Positions 47,801 to 57,083 of a stretch of DNA of 64,000 nucleotides are shown in pieces. Each line of letters starts with the position of its first letter. Position 1 is the first letter of the stretch. A program made the position numbers and the translations under genes. The notes beneath the pieces were generated by a model. It was not told the origin of the DNA and made no database searches. It saw nothing but the letters and a program-made list of their open reading frames with translations. This DNA comes from Bacillus sp. EB01 (GTDB taxonomy: Bacteria > Bacillota > Bacilli > Bacillales > Cytobacillaceae): assembly GCF_000613125.1 (NCBI RefSeq), contig NZ_HG964497.1, positions 4,698,850 to 4,762,849 on the forward strand, written 5' to 3'.

Positions 47801-47830
47801 TTGCAAGTGAGTGAGTGTTTTGGCTACAAT
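47801..47830 (+). promoter_or_regulatory. Sigma-A promoter of yrzA
   Basis: TTGCAA, 18 bases, TACAAT, about 25 bases before the Shine-Dalgarno of the next gene. Confidence 0.65.
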
Positions 47831-47860
47831 GAAACTGATAAATCAAAGGGAGTGTACGCA

Positions 47861-48070
47861 ATGAATCTGCATTTTGACCTACTTGAGGATAAAATTGAAT
47901 TTTTTGAGGCAACTAATATAAAAACACTGGAAAGTAAGATTGCTTCCCAAATTGAAGTGAACAAAGCAATTATGCTCCATGTCCAATCTGTTAACTATCA
48001 GATGCATGTAAATGAAAACGGCCAAACGTATTTTACTGCTGCCGTTCATTTTAAGTTAAAAAAACTCTAA
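47861..48070 (+). CDS. yrzA: DUF2536 family protein YrzA
   Basis: Small soluble protein of 69 aa: an acidic N-terminus with DLLEDKIEFFEA, a middle ending in IEVNKAIMLHVQSV, and a final beta strand TYFTAAVHFKLKKL. The length and sequence match B. subtilis YrzA (DUF2536). Function unknown. ATG 47861 follows AAGGGAGTG by 7 bases; the longer frame from 47747 has no Shine-Dalgarno and runs across the promoter. Divergent from yrrT, convergent with yrrS. Confidence 0.85.
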   Translation: MNLHFDLLEDKIEFFEATNIKTLESKIASQIEVNKAIMLHVQSVNYQMHVNENGQTYFTAAVHFKLKKL

Positions 48071-48071
48071 A

Positions 48072-48102
48072 AAAAAGCGGGGATGGCTTTAGCCAACCCG
48101 CT
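48072..48102 (-). terminator. Terminator after yrrS
   Basis: AGCGGG-TGGC/GCCA-CCCGCT stem with TTTA loop; the minus strand continues TTTTTTTTAG. It overlaps the yrrS stop codon and, in the other direction, lies just past yrzA. Confidence 0.85.
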
Positions 48103-48757
48103 ATGATTTCTTATCGTTTTCTATTAATTCTTCAACTTTTACAGGTTTATACCCTTGGCCGTCTACCCATTGGATATATACCCTATAGGCCTGATCGCTT
48201 CCTTTTGCGCTCACAGTGCCAATTGCTCCACCCTCGTTATTCTTGTCCTGCTGAAGCCACCAGACTGTCATTGAGTTCTTATCCGTTTCAATCGCATAAG
48301 AAAGGGCATCAAGCATTTCCTGCCAGTCTTGAGAGCTATCTTCTATAACCACTTTATGTTCACCTGTCTGCTCAGTCCCAACAGGTTTCCAGCCTGGATT
48401 TTCAATTGTTCTTTTCACATTGGGAGAGCTTCCGCCTTCAGTAACAACCGGTTCTGCATCTTCATTCTCGGACTCCTGCTCATCCGCTTCTTCTTCATCA
48501 GCTTCCTGCTCATCTTCTTTAGAAGATTCTCCGGCAGGATTTTCTTTCTGCCCGGATCCGCCGGTCCCATTTGAAGCACTAGTTTCCGGTTGAACTTGCG
48601 GCTTTGGAGATGCATCATTTCCTCCCGCAAAAATCGAGTACCCAACAGCCAAAATAGCAATGATTACAATAACAATTAAGCTATTTAAAATTAGATTAGT
48701 TTTTTTCCTTTTTGCACGATAACGCGAACGTGTACTTTGAGTGTAATCCTGTTCCAT
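48101..48757 (-). CDS. yrrS: YrrS, DUF1510 family membrane-anchored protein
   Basis: Single-pass protein of 218 aa. A basic cytoplasmic start (RSRYRAKRKK) leads into one membrane helix (about 22-44), then a long low-complexity Glu/Asp/Ser/Gln linker (about 50-110) and a C-terminal globular DUF1510 domain (from about 125, with NPGWKPVGTEQ, WWLQQDKNN and VYIQWVDG). In B. subtilis yrrS lies next to pbpI and both are sporulation-linked. ATG 48757 follows GGGAGG by 9 bases. Function unknown. Confidence 0.9.
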   Translation of the reverse strand: MEQDYTQSTRSRYRAKRKKTNLILNSLIVIVIIAILAVGYSIFAGGNDASPKPQVQPETSASNGTGGSGQKENPAGESSKEDEQEADEEEADEQESENEDAEPVVTEGGSSPNVKRTIENPGWKPVGTEQTGEHKVVIEDSSQDWQEMLDALSYAIETDKNSMTVWWLQQDKNNEGGAIGTVSAKGSDQAYRVYIQWVDGQGYKPVKVEELIENDKKS

Positions 48758-48910
48758 TGGACAAAGCCTCCCTAGCAAAGGTTGTCACTATTTTAACATG
48801 AGAAGCAAGCAAGAGAAAAGGAAAAGCAGAAAGTGTTAGATTTCCAACTATTCAATATAGGAGATTATCCTTGCGCTATTCCACTGATGGTGAGGTACCC
48901 TTTGAACCAT

Positions 48911-50671
48911 TTAGTTAGCCTGAGCATTTAGGTCCGATAAAAAGGTAACCATATCGGCAAACAACGGATTGACGCCACCCTCATTTCCATACACATCCAA
49001 ATTCACTGTAACGAGTGCAAAGCGCGGATTTCTGTACGGGAAATAACCTGCAAACCATTTATTATGAAGCTGTTTTCCGTTCTTAAACCTTCCTGTTTCG
49101 GCAGTTCCAGATTTACCAGCTACTTCATAAGGCAACTCTGAAAACCACCTCCCTGTCCCATTCTTATTAACAACAACTTCTCTTAGTAATTGCCCGAGTT
49201 CCTTTGCCGTGCCAGATGAAAGCTGCTCTCCATTAAGTTCATTTTCAGGGAACGTATACATAACTGCACCATTTTTATATGTGATTTCCGAAACGGCCCG
49301 AACCATTTCCTTTTCTCCTCCCCTTGCTATCGTGGCCATCATATTCGCGACTGCAAGCGGGGTTGCTCTTACTTCCTTTTGTCCAATTCCTGAAAGGGCA
49401 ACATAGTTTCGATCGTTTCTTTCTTCATCAGAGATGAATACCCTCCCTTTTTCCTCATCAGGTAACTGTGAAAAGTTTGCGATCTGGAATACATTTCCCC
49501 GCCAGCCAACTCCACCAGTTAGAGAAAGCTTTTCTGCGTATTCTTCAAGGATATTGGGGTCTATCTCCATAAGCTCTTTAGCCAATGATGCAAATGTATT
49601 ATTACAGCTCACCGCAAAACTATCTGAAAAGCCCAGCAATCCATGCTGATATACCTGGTCAGGTCTACCGTCAATTGTCCGGCTGCAATCGTATAGCCTT
49701 TCTTTTCCATCCAGTCCATAATCAATCGCAGCAGCTGCTACGGCCGTTTTAAAAACGGATCCCATAATTTGTTCCTTCAGCATAAGATTAACCATGCCAT
49801 TTCCTTTAAAAGGATCCTTATCATTAACATTTGGCCTTGATACGGTTGCCAATATGCTATTAGTAGATATATCGAGAAGAATGAGGCCCCCGTTTTTAAT
49901 GCCATGCTTATCAACAAGCTGCTCAGCCTGTTTTTGTATATCTAAATCAATCGTTGTCTTTATGCTCGCCGGATAAAAGGGGTTTGTTATACCCGTGTAC
50001 TTAACCTTTGTCCCAAATAAAGGGCTTCCGCTTCCATCGACATGGTAAACAAGCTGTGACTTCCTTTCAGCAACCAGAATCTCATCAAAGCTTTTTTCGA
50101 GTCCAGAAATGCCTATTTGGGTCCGTAGCGGGAGGGACCGATCTGGATATCTTTTACTTAACTCGGTTTCATTCTCTCCCAGTACACCAATTAGTTGTTT
50201 TGCAACCGCATCCTGTTTTTCAAATTTTTTTTCGACTGCAAATACACCAGGTATTTTTAATGAATTAATTAATTGAACTTGTGAAGATGTCAAGGATAGC
50301 GGTTTAGGTTCCCCAAAAGCAAAAGGCGCTTTTGCCTGTTTGATAGCTTGAAGAATTTCATTTTCCTCTACTCCAACTGCATTGGCCACTTTTTCCACTG
50401 GCCATGAAGCATTTTTTAAAAAAGGGAAAAAAATTAAAACGGATAAATCCTCATGCGTCATCGATTCCCCTTCTCGGTCAAGAATCCTGCCGCGCCCATC
50501 ATCGATCACTAATTCCTGTGACCGCTGCCTGACACTTTCTTCAAGAAGATTGATATGATGTGATGAAAAGCTTTCAGGTTCCCATAATTGAATTTGAACT
50601 AGTCTGCCTGCCAATATCAGAAATATAACCATATACAAATACAGCATTCCTGCTGCCCGCTTTTTCCACAT
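48911..50671 (-). CDS. pbpI: Class B penicillin-binding protein (PbpI/YrrR)
   Basis: Peptidoglycan transpeptidase, 586 aa. N-terminal membrane anchor (about 8-26), a PBP dimerisation domain (about 45-210), then the transpeptidase domain: catalytic SVFK near 305, SCN near 370 and KSGTAE near 517 (KSG in place of the usual KTG). B. subtilis PbpI is minor and sporulation-associated. ATG 50671 is 7 bases past GAGGTG; that Shine-Dalgarno lies partly in the arm of a terminator-like hairpin. An earlier start at 50689 lies inside that hairpin. Confidence 0.92.
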   Translation of the reverse strand: MWKKRAAGMLYLYMVIFLILAGRLVQIQLWEPESFSSHHINLLEESVRQRSQELVIDDGRGRILDREGESMTHEDLSVLIFFPFLKNASWPVEKVANAVGVEENEILQAIKQAKAPFAFGEPKPLSLTSSQVQLINSLKIPGVFAVEKKFEKQDAVAKQLIGVLGENETELSKRYPDRSLPLRTQIGISGLEKSFDEILVAERKSQLVYHVDGSGSPLFGTKVKYTGITNPFYPASIKTTIDLDIQKQAEQLVDKHGIKNGGLILLDISTNSILATVSRPNVNDKDPFKGNGMVNLMLKEQIMGSVFKTAVAAAAIDYGLDGKERLYDCSRTIDGRPDQVYQHGLLGFSDSFAVSCNNTFASLAKELMEIDPNILEEYAEKLSLTGGVGWRGNVFQIANFSQLPDEEKGRVFISDEERNDRNYVALSGIGQKEVRATPLAVANMMATIARGGEKEMVRAVSEITYKNGAVMYTFPENELNGEQLSSGTAKELGQLLREVVVNKNGTGRWFSELPYEVAGKSGTAETGRFKNGKQLHNKWFAGYFPYRNPRFALVTVNLDVYGNEGGVNPLFADMVTFLSDLNAQAN

Positions 50672-50674
50672 AAA

Positions 50675-50702
50675 AAAACACCTCGTCAAAAGCTTTGACG
50701 AG
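50675..50702 (-). terminator. Hairpin between greA and pbpI, overlapping the pbpI ribosome site
   Basis: CTCGTCAAA/TTTGACGAG, 9 bp, 3-base loop, followed on the minus strand by GTGTTTTTTT and then the pbpI ATG. It looks like the greA terminator, but its 3' arm plus the next bases form the GAGGTG Shine-Dalgarno of pbpI. Confidence 0.75.
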
Positions 50703-50736
50703 ATGCCCTAATTTCAAACCTTAAACAATGGTCTGG

Positions 50737-51213
50737 TTATTTGATTAATGTAATCTTTACTGTCATTTCTCCGCCTGGAGTCTGAACAGAAACAATATCT
50801 CCAACCTTCTTGCCCATCAGGCTCCGAGCAATTGGAGAATCATTCGAGATTTTCCCTTCGAATGGATCTGCTTCGGCGCTTCCCACGATTGAGTATGTTT
50901 CTTCCTCGCCATCAGGCAATTCAACGAAAGTCACACTTCGGCCAAGGGAAACAGCATCCCCTGGTACTTCACTTTCAACAATGATTTTTGCATTACGAAT
51001 CATATTTTCAAGAGTAGTAATACGTCCTTCAACAAAGGCTTGCTCCTCCTTTGCCGAATCGTACTCTGAGTTCTCGGACAAGTCGCCAAAGCTCCGTGCG
51101 ATTTTAATTCTCTCAACCACTTCTTTACGTTTAACAGTCTTTAGATGTTCAAGTTCTTGGACAAGCTTATCTTTGCCTGCCTGTGTCATTGGAAATACTT
51201 TTTCTTGTGCCAA
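50737..51213 (-). CDS. greA: Transcription elongation factor GreA
   Basis: GreA, 158 aa, rescues backtracked RNA polymerase by promoting transcript cleavage. An N-terminal coiled coil (about 1-75, with the tip acidic residues [15 protein letters not shown]) leads to the C-terminal FKBP-like domain ([22 protein letters not shown]). TTG 51213 is the start: the family begins [10 protein letters not shown] and AAGGAGTG lies 6 bases upstream. The GTG three codons before is on the Shine-Dalgarno. Confidence 0.97.
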   Translation of the reverse strand: MAQEKVFPMTQAGKDKLVQELEHLKTVKRKEVVERIKIARSFGDLSENSEYDSAKEEQAFVEGRITTLENMIRNAKIIVESEVPGDAVSLGRSVTFVELPDGEEETYSIVGSAEADPFEGKISNDSPIARSLMGKKVGDIVSVQTPGGEMTVKITLIK

Positions 51214-51354
51214 AATGTTCACTCCTTATAATCTCTGCACGACCAGTTGTGTGCGGTCTTTTTATGTAGTATTTTTCTGTAAAACAGATAGCAAGCGCGC
51301 TCTTGTTAAGGGCGCGCGCAACCTATATTTTACGTAATTGAGTTGAGGAAACGT

Positions 51355-51655
51355 AAACGCTTCCGGTTTTCTTTGTCCAGCTTCACCGCCTAGGGGCTCG
51401 AGGTCGCTTCGGCCTCTCAGCTGAAGTCAAAGAACGACTTCTGCTTCAAGTCCTCCAGCGCTTGTCGCCCCTAACCAAGGCGGTTCCGCTTTTCTTTTGT
51501 CCAGCAGCGGCTCCCAACGCCTAGTGTCCTTCGGTCCCCTCACTACGATAAGTCAACATCGAATCACCCTTAGGGGCTCTTCGTGTTTCCTTTATTTCAT
51601 GTCGGGGCCCTCCAGGCCATACGGCGCTGAACGGGAGCCTTCGCTTTTCTTTATT
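51355..51655. repeat. Two adjacent inverted family A elements
   Basis: Read on the minus strand: 51502-51655 matches the elements at 19591 and 38221 (GCCGTATGG-CTGGAGGGCC, GGAAACACGA, GATTCGATGTTGACTTATCG, GGGGACCGAAGGACACTAGG). The segment 51355-51501 is a related type (AGCGG-ACCGCC, GCGCTGGAGGA, GAGGCCGAAGCGACC, CCCCTAGGCGGTG). Together they fill the 454-bp greA-udk gap; a GCGCGC/GCGCGC hairpin lies near 51295-51317. No ORF. Confidence 0.85.
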
Positions 51656-51667
51656 TATGCTATTGTT

Positions 51668-52303
51668 TCATAAAATAGACTTTTGTTCAAGAATAGTTTG
51701 AATTTTAGTAACCATTAAATCGATGGCTACATAGTTGTGGCCGCCTTCTGGAATAATGACATCCGCATAGCGTTTTGTCGGTTCGATGAATTGGTTATGC
51801 ATCGGCCTGACAACATTGACATACTGCTCGATAACTGACTCTACAGTTCTGCCGCGCTCTTTGATATCACGCTGAAGCCTTCTCAAAATCCGGATATCCG
51901 CATCTGTATCGACGAACAGTTTAATGTCCATCAGGTTGCGAAGCCGTTCATCTTCAAGAATTAAAATTCCTTCCAAAATGATAACATCCTTGGGTTCAAC
52001 ATGAATCACTTGGCTGGACCTTGTATGAAGAGAATAATCATAAACAGGCTTTTCAATTGGTTCCCTTGCCAGCAATTTTTCAATATGCTCTATGAGCAAA
52101 TCATTATCGAAAGCGAGCGGATGGTCATAATTTGTCTTAAGCCTTTCCTCAAATGGGAGACCGCTCTGATCTTTATAATAATAATCCTGCTCAATCATTA
52201 GGATGGAATGTCCCTGAAAGCTATCGAATATCGCCTTTGTGACAGATGTTTTCCCTGAACCAGAACCTCCGGCAACCCCGATTACAACTGGTTTGCGATC
52301 CAT
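51668..52303 (-). CDS. udk: Uridine kinase
   Basis: Udk, 211 aa, phosphorylates uridine and cytidine in pyrimidine salvage. P-loop [12 protein letters not shown] near residues 9-20, [11 protein letters not shown] with the catalytic Asp, and ILEGILI near 109. The ATG at 52303 lies 1 bp after the trhP2 stop, so it is co-transcribed with the tRNA-modification genes. Confidence 0.96.
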   Translation of the reverse strand: MDRKPVVIGVAGGSGSGKTSVTKAIFDSFQGHSILMIEQDYYYKDQSGLPFEERLKTNYDHPLAFDNDLLIEHIEKLLAREPIEKPVYDYSLHTRSSQVIHVEPKDVIILEGILILEDERLRNLMDIKLFVDTDADIRILRRLQRDIKERGRTVESVIEQYVNVVRPMHNQFIEPTKRYADVIIPEGGHNYVAIDLMVTKIQTILEQKSIL

Positions 52304-52304
52304 A

Positions 52305-53573
52305 TTATTTCTCCTTCCGCATCATGTTGTTTGGGTAGACCGGCTTGTCCAGCCTAAACTTAACAATTTGTAGCGGATGGCGGGCAGCATCAAGCTCCAG
52401 CCCATCCTCATCCCAAATTTTTTCAATGACTGTATTAAAATTCTCTATTTCTGGTCCAAAAAATTCAACTTCATCCCCAGGCTTAAAAAAGTTCCTTTGC
52501 TGAAGTGTGACAATTTTGGTCTCTTCGTCATAACCTAGGACAAGTCCAACAAAGTCGAACTTGGTCTTTTTGGTATGATTGCCAAACATTTGCTCTTTAT
52601 ACCCGGGGACACCTTCAAAAAATGCCGGCGCGGTCTCCCGATTGGCGCACTTGTCGAGCTCTTCAATCCATTCTTCATTGATCGCGAAGTTATCAGGATC
52701 TTCACAATAAGAATCAATAAGCTTCCGGTATACACTGACTACGGTTGCGATATAATGGATGGACTTCATCCGGCCTTCGATTTTCAGGCTGTCTATCCCC
52801 AATTCAATCATTTGTGGTATAGACTGGAGAAGGTTTAAATCCTTTGGGCTCATTGCAAAAGGAGCATCGTTTTCACCGAATAACGCGGTTTCACCCTCAC
52901 CATCAAGCTTATACAGGTCATAATCCCAACGGCATGACTGGCAGCAGCCGCCACGGTTGGAATCCCTGGCAGTCATGTGATTGCTTAGTGTACAGCGACC
53001 AGAATAGGCAATACACATTGCGCCGTGGATGAAAGTTTCAATTTCGATATCGACCTTTTCTTTCATTTCCCTGATTTCTTCGGCGCTAGTTTCGCGTGCA
53101 AGCACGACTCGTTCCAATCCTTCTTCCTGCCAGAATTGAATAGCCTTCCAGTTGGAAAGTGATTGTTGTGTACTTAAATGCACCTCAATTTCAGGAGCAA
53201 TCCTTCGGCACGTTTCGATGATAAGCGGATCGGCAACAATAATACCTGCCACACCAGCTTCCTTTAACCCCATCATATACTCTTCAAGGCCATCAATATT
53301 TTCATTATGGGCAAAAATATTAGTAGTAACATATATTTTAGCGCCATATTGTTTGGCGAACTCTACGCCTTCTTTCATTTCTTCAAATGTAAAGTTATCA
53401 GCGTTCGAACGGAGGCCATATTCCTGGCCACCGATAAACACGGCATCCGCTCCATAATGGACGGCAACTTTAAGTTTTTCAAGGTTTCCGGCTGGGGCGA
53501 GCAGCTCGGGTTTTTTTACAATAACCCGCTTTCCATTAATGATTTCGGAAATTCGCTCTTTTACTGCACTCAT
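52305..53573 (-). CDS. trhP2: U32-family tRNA uridine-34 hydroxylation protein TrhP2
   Basis: Peptidase-U32-family protein, 422 aa (B. subtilis YrrO). The family is not a peptidase here: TrhP proteins make 5-hydroxyuridine at wobble U34 of certain tRNAs in a prephenate-dependent manner. PELLAPAGN near 21-29, the family signature, and the Cys-rich [14 protein letters not shown], likely to hold an Fe-S cluster, are visible, along with [13 protein letters not shown] 53573 fits the family N-terminus (AAGGAGG 9 bases upstream); ATG 53579 is only 3 bases from it. It is next to its paralogue. Confidence 0.93.
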   Translation of the reverse strand: MSAVKERISEIINGKRVIVKKPELLAPAGNLEKLKVAVHYGADAVFIGGQEYGLRSNADNFTFEEMKEGVEFAKQYGAKIYVTTNIFAHNENIDGLEEYMMGLKEAGVAGIIVADPLIIETCRRIAPEIEVHLSTQQSLSNWKAIQFWQEEGLERVVLARETSAEEIREMKEKVDIEIETFIHGAMCIAYSGRCTLSNHMTARDSNRGGCCQSCRWDYDLYKLDGEGETALFGENDAPFAMSPKDLNLLQSIPQMIELGIDSLKIEGRMKSIHYIATVVSVYRKLIDSYCEDPDNFAINEEWIEELDKCANRETAPAFFEGVPGYKEQMFGNHTKKTKFDFVGLVLGYDEETKIVTLQQRNFFKPGDEVEFFGPEIENFNTVIEKIWDEDGLELDAARHPLQIVKFRLDKPVYPNNMMRKEK

Positions 53574-53612
53574 GGCCATATACCTCCTTTTCAGCTAGTT
53601 TAAAACTATAAG

Positions 53613-54551
53613 TCAATAAACTGTTTCCTTGAAGAAAAACCCGGTATCCAGAGGCCTTGAAGAAGGCTGGATTCTTTCAACTTCTTCAAGCAGTTCATCC
53701 TTTGCATCTTCGTACAAATCCGCATCCTCAACATAAAGGTCGATAGCCTTTCGATACAAACGGGTCACTTCAATGATGTACTCTGGAGACTTTAATATGC
53801 CGTCAATTTTAAAAGAATCGACACCTGCCTCAAGCATATCCTGAAGTTCATCAATAATACAGATATCATTAGGGCTCATGATGTGCGTGCCATTGGCGTC
53901 CTCGAAAATTGGATACTTTGTACCCCTCTCCTTGTCATGGAGAAACATATCCTTGTTCAGCTTGCTGTTCTCAATTTCCATTGTTTTGCCCTGGTACAGA
54001 AAATAATTTCCCAATAACGACCGCTTTGATTGGAACATGCAGCTCATCCCATGGACCTGGACTTCTATTTCAACTTCAGCTTTTTCCTTAATTTCGACGA
54101 TAGCATCCATGTTTATTTCCCTGGCCAATACAGCCCGTTTCGCGCCTTTTCTCCCCCAATAATTGCAGGTATACCAGTTGGTTGCTGTTGTTTCTGTATT
54201 CCAATGAAGCTGCAAATCAGGAGTTACTTCACGCGCCGCCATTAACACAGCCGGGTCACCGAACAAAACCGCGTCAGCCCCTGCTTCTTTAACAAATTTC
54301 AAGTAATCGGCCAACTCGTCCACTTTTTCATTATGAAAAATGGCATTCATTGACACATACACTTTTTTCCCTTTCGAATGGGCAAGCTCAATTGCCTCTT
54401 TTACCTCTTCAGGGCTAAATTCCCCAGCGAGCCTCAAGGCATAGCGCTGTTCCCCGATGACAAAGGCATCTGCGCCTGAATCAGCAAGAGGCAGAATATC
54501 TTGAACGCTAGTTGGTGTAACGAGCAATTCAGGCTTTTTCAAATTTTTCAC
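53613..54551 (-). CDS. trhP1: U32-family tRNA uridine-34 hydroxylation protein TrhP1
   Basis: U32-family protein, 312 aa (YrrN), a shorter paralogue of TrhP2 that lacks its C-terminal 100 residues. It shares PELLVTPTS in place of [29 protein letters not shown], the EVQVHGMSC region and SFKIDGILKSPEY. The two act in the same pathway in B. subtilis. ATG 54551 overlaps the trmR stop by 4 bases. Confidence 0.9.
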   Translation of the reverse strand: MKNLKKPELLVTPTSVQDILPLADSGADAFVIGEQRYALRLAGEFSPEEVKEAIELAHSKGKKVYVSMNAIFHNEKVDELADYLKFVKEAGADAVLFGDPAVLMAAREVTPDLQLHWNTETTATNWYTCNYWGRKGAKRAVLAREINMDAIVEIKEKAEVEIEVQVHGMSCMFQSKRSLLGNYFLYQGKTMEIENSKLNKDMFLHDKERGTKYPIFEDANGTHIMSPNDICIIDELQDMLEAGVDSFKIDGILKSPEYIIEVTRLYRKAIDLYVEDADLYEDAKDELLEEVERIQPSSRPLDTGFFFKETVY

Positions 54552-55189
54552 CCTCTTTTATAACTTATGGCCACCCCATCACCAATCGGAAGGATAGATG
54601 TTTCAAAGCCTTCCTGGCTTGTGAGCCATAGATTGTAGCCATGTATTTTTTCAGCCAGCTTAGCAAGCCTCTTATTGTCAGTTTGTTCATTATAGACAAG
54701 CCCTTTAAAAAGGACATTATCGGTAACAAGAACCCCTCCTGTGCGCAAATAGGGTTCATACAAAGCAAAAAATTTCTGATATTGCCCTTTGGCAGCATCA
54801 ATGAATAATGCGTCGAATGGTGCAAATCCACTTACTTTATCTGAAACCTCAAGTGCATCCCCTAAAATAGGATGTATTCTCGACTTATAGCCGCTCCTGT
54901 CAATATAATCCTGGGCAAGCAGAAACCGTTCTTCATCCCGTTCAATCGTGACCACACTTGCATCAGGTATTGCTTCAGCCATTCGCAATGCTGAATAACC
55001 AATTGCTGTTCCTATTTCAAGGATCCGCTCAGGCTTCAAAATCCTTAAGACCTGAAGCATTGCTTCCATCCCGGTGGGCTCCATGATAGGTACATGGTTA
55101 ACACTAGCGAAATCTTCCATTTCAGAGAATAAACCTTCCCTGGAAGGAAGAAGGCTCTCTAAATATGCCTGCAGTTTTTCATCCAACAA
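54548..55189 (-). CDS. trmR: tRNA 5-hydroxyuridine methyltransferase TrmR
   Basis: O-methyltransferase of 213 aa (YrrM). TrmR methylates 5-hydroxyuridine at tRNA position 34 to 5-methoxyuridine, the next step after TrhP. SAM motif ILEIGTAIGYSALRMA, acidic FIDAAKGQYQKFF and TDNVLFKG are present, as in COMT-like enzymes. TTG 55189 is chosen: GAGGTGG lies 5 bases upstream and this matches the remembered family N-terminus. A GTG 13 codons upstream has no Shine-Dalgarno and sits against a hairpin. First gene of trmR-trhP1-trhP2-udk. Confidence 0.92.
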   Translation of the reverse strand: MLDEKLQAYLESLLPSREGLFSEMEDFASVNHVPIMEPTGMEAMLQVLRILKPERILEIGTAIGYSALRMAEAIPDASVVTIERDEERFLLAQDYIDRSGYKSRIHPILGDALEVSDKVSGFAPFDALFIDAAKGQYQKFFALYEPYLRTGGVLVTDNVLFKGLVYNEQTDNKRLAKLAEKIHGYNLWLTSQEGFETSILPIGDGVAISYKRG

Positions 55190-55231
55190 GTGATCCACCT
55201 CAACTTTACGGGTTGTAGCCTTAAACACGAA

Positions 55232-55365
55232 AAAATAGCGTTCACAGCAAACTGTTCATGGACCACAGCGGGCCTCATTCATTGTATGCTGTAATTGACG
55301 CTATACTAGATAATCGGGAACAAGTCCCTCTTCGCTTAACTTGCCATGGCGAAATCGCCATGCTT
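55232..55365 (-). other. Structured leader upstream of trmR
   Basis: On the minus strand, in order: CATGGCGA/TCGCCATG (55345-55362), GGGA/TCCC (about 55318-55330), then a long stem ATAGCGT...CAGCA-type pairing with TGCTG...ACGCTAT (about 55234-55305) ending in TTTTTTCG. The last hairpin plus T-run looks like an intrinsic terminator just before the trmR ribosome site. No T-box motif is present. Confidence 0.5.
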
Positions 55366-55387
55366 AAATTCTGAATCATTTTACCAT

Positions 55388-55420
55388 AAGAGCCGGGGAA
55401 AATCTACGCTTTCCCCGGCC
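55388..55420 (-). terminator. Hairpin after mltG
   Basis: A 10-bp GC-rich stem (GCCGGGGAAA/TTTCCCCGGC) starting 6 bp past the mltG stop; the T-run is poor (CTCTTATGG). Probably a terminator, perhaps partial. Confidence 0.6.
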
Positions 55421-55425
55421 TGAAA

Positions 55426-56562
55426 TTAATTATTATTGGTGATATGCTGCGCTTTCAGTTTGTTATGTTCCTGAAGTGTTTTTGAAAAATAAACTTTTCC
55501 ATCTTTAGCAGCAAGGAAATAATAGAATTTTGTATCCTCTGGATTCAATGCTGCTTCTATTGACATTTTACCAGCATTGGCAATCGGGCCTGGCGGAAGT
55601 CCTCGATGTTTATAAGTGTTGTAAGGGGAGTCCACCTCCAGGTCTTTATAAAGGACACGGTCCTTGTGCTCTCCTTGTGCGTAAAGAACAGTCGGGTCTG
55701 TTTGCAGCGGCATGCCAGCTTCTATCCGATTGTAAAATACACTTGAGATTCGATTACGGTCAACCTTTTCTGTTGCTTCTTCTTCAATGAGTGAAGCCAT
55801 CGTCAGCAGCTGGTGAGTAGAAATTTTCTTTTCCTGGCGAATTTGATTATATTCAGCCAAAACAGACTGCGTTTTTTCAAGCATCATAGTAACCAATTCA
55901 TCAACAGTTGGTTTTTCCTTGTAAATTGGATACGTTGCCGGATACAAATATCCCTCAAGCGGATACTTTATATCTTTATTGAGGATATCTTTTGTCAATA
56001 AGTCTGGATACTTCTCCATTAACTTAGTGATATACTCGCGGTTATTCAACGTTTTAAAAACAGATTCCTGAGATTCACCTGAAGCTTTTGCAATTGATGC
56101 AGCAATATTTGTAAGCTGCATACCTTCAGGAATGGCTAACCGGAATTTTTCAGGCATAACAACTTTACCTGTTTTTAAGCTTTTGATAATGTTGGGAATC
56201 GTCATCGCTGGGGTCATTTTGTATTCCCCAGCCATAAATCCTGACTCATTTTTAAATTTGACATAATATTTAAAAATACGCGCGTTTTTAATAATTCCGT
56301 TTTTCTCGAGCTCGTTCGCAATCCCCGTTACCGAAGACCCAATAGGAATAACGACATTCTTCGTTTCCTTGCTCGATGGATCAACTGGTTCTAGCGCAGA
56401 TTTGACATATAAGTATCCACCGCCGCCAATAGCCAGCGCAAGCACAATTGCAACAAGCGTTATCACAAGGACAATTTTCCTGACTATTTTCGCTTCTCGC
56501 TGCCGCTCAATCATTTTTTGGCGGAAGATCTCTTTTTTTCCGTTGTTTTTGTCAGCAGACAT
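55426..56562 (-). CDS. mltG: Endolytic transglycosylase MltG
   Basis: MltG (YceG family, B. subtilis YrrL), 378 aa, a membrane-bound lytic transglycosylase thought to end nascent glycan strands. A basic cytoplasmic start is followed by one membrane helix (about 28-50), a LysM-like subdomain and the catalytic domain: the catalytic Glu lies in ASLIEEEA, then RISSVFYNRIEAGMPLQTDPTV and YNTYKHRGLPPGPIANAG. ATG 56562 is 8 bases after GGAGGGG; a longer frame has no Shine-Dalgarno. Confidence 0.95.
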   Translation of the reverse strand: MSADKNNGKKEIFRQKMIERQREAKIVRKIVLVITLVAIVLALAIGGGGYLYVKSALEPVDPSSKETKNVVIPIGSSVTGIANELEKNGIIKNARIFKYYVKFKNESGFMAGEYKMTPAMTIPNIIKSLKTGKVVMPEKFRLAIPEGMQLTNIAASIAKASGESQESVFKTLNNREYITKLMEKYPDLLTKDILNKDIKYPLEGYLYPATYPIYKEKPTVDELVTMMLEKTQSVLAEYNQIRQEKKISTHQLLTMASLIEEEATEKVDRNRISSVFYNRIEAGMPLQTDPTVLYAQGEHKDRVLYKDLEVDSPYNTYKHRGLPPGPIANAGKMSIEAALNPEDTKFYYFLAAKDGKVYFSKTLQEHNKLKAQHITNNN

Positions 56563-56677
56563 TCTGCTTTCCCCTCCTGGTTTTAACAGGCCCTTCATCG
56601 ACAATGGCATTTGTCTTATGTGTCTTTTGCCTATTATACAACAATTTTCTCTAAATTTTACGTTAACTACCGTTTTA

Positions 56678-56707
56678 ATTTCAGCATATAAGTAAGGTTC
56701 TTGTCAA
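56678..56707 (-). promoter_or_regulatory. Possible sigma-A promoter of mltG
   Basis: TTGACA, 18 bases, TGAAAT on the minus strand, 116 bases before the mltG ATG. Perfect -35 box, weak -10 box. Confidence 0.45.
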
Positions 56708-56761
56708 TCACTCCCTAAAAAAGGCAACTGCAGTCGAGAAATCTTTAATTCTTTGACAAGA

Positions 56762-57029
56762 ACAAAAGCGTAAGCGCCTTCGTGACAGGCAAAGTGCCGC
56801 CCTGTCCCTGCGATGATTATTCTCAGAAGCTTTCCTTAGTGGTCATCGCCGTACAAAATGGAGGAACTTCGACTGAGATAAAGGAATCACGAAGAGCCCT
56901 AGCGATTCGATGATGACTTATCGTAGGGAGGAGGCCTGAAGTTTGCGCACGCGTAGGCGCTCCTCATTACGCTATCGCGTAATTTCGTGCGAGGCTTATG
57001 CTTCCGGTGCCTTCCTTGTGGAGCTAGAC
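56762..57029. repeat. Dispersed intergenic element, family A copy 4 (composite)
   Basis: Starts ACAAAAGCGTAAGCGCC and ends GGAGCTAGACATA. The middle has ATAAAGGAATCACGAAGAGC, GATTCGATGATGACTTATCG and a long segment with GCGTAGGCGCTC. The left half is shared with 9296-9427. It fills most of the 566-bp mltG-yrzB gap (56563-57128); no ORF. Confidence 0.82.
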
Positions 57030-57083
57030 ATATATAGATAAATAATAAAGTAATCCACAGCCGCGAATTTATTTTACCTAAAC

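Noticed and set aside
55190-55365. T-box in front of trmR
   Set aside because: No GGTGGTACCGCG-like sequence is present; only the alaS leader has one.
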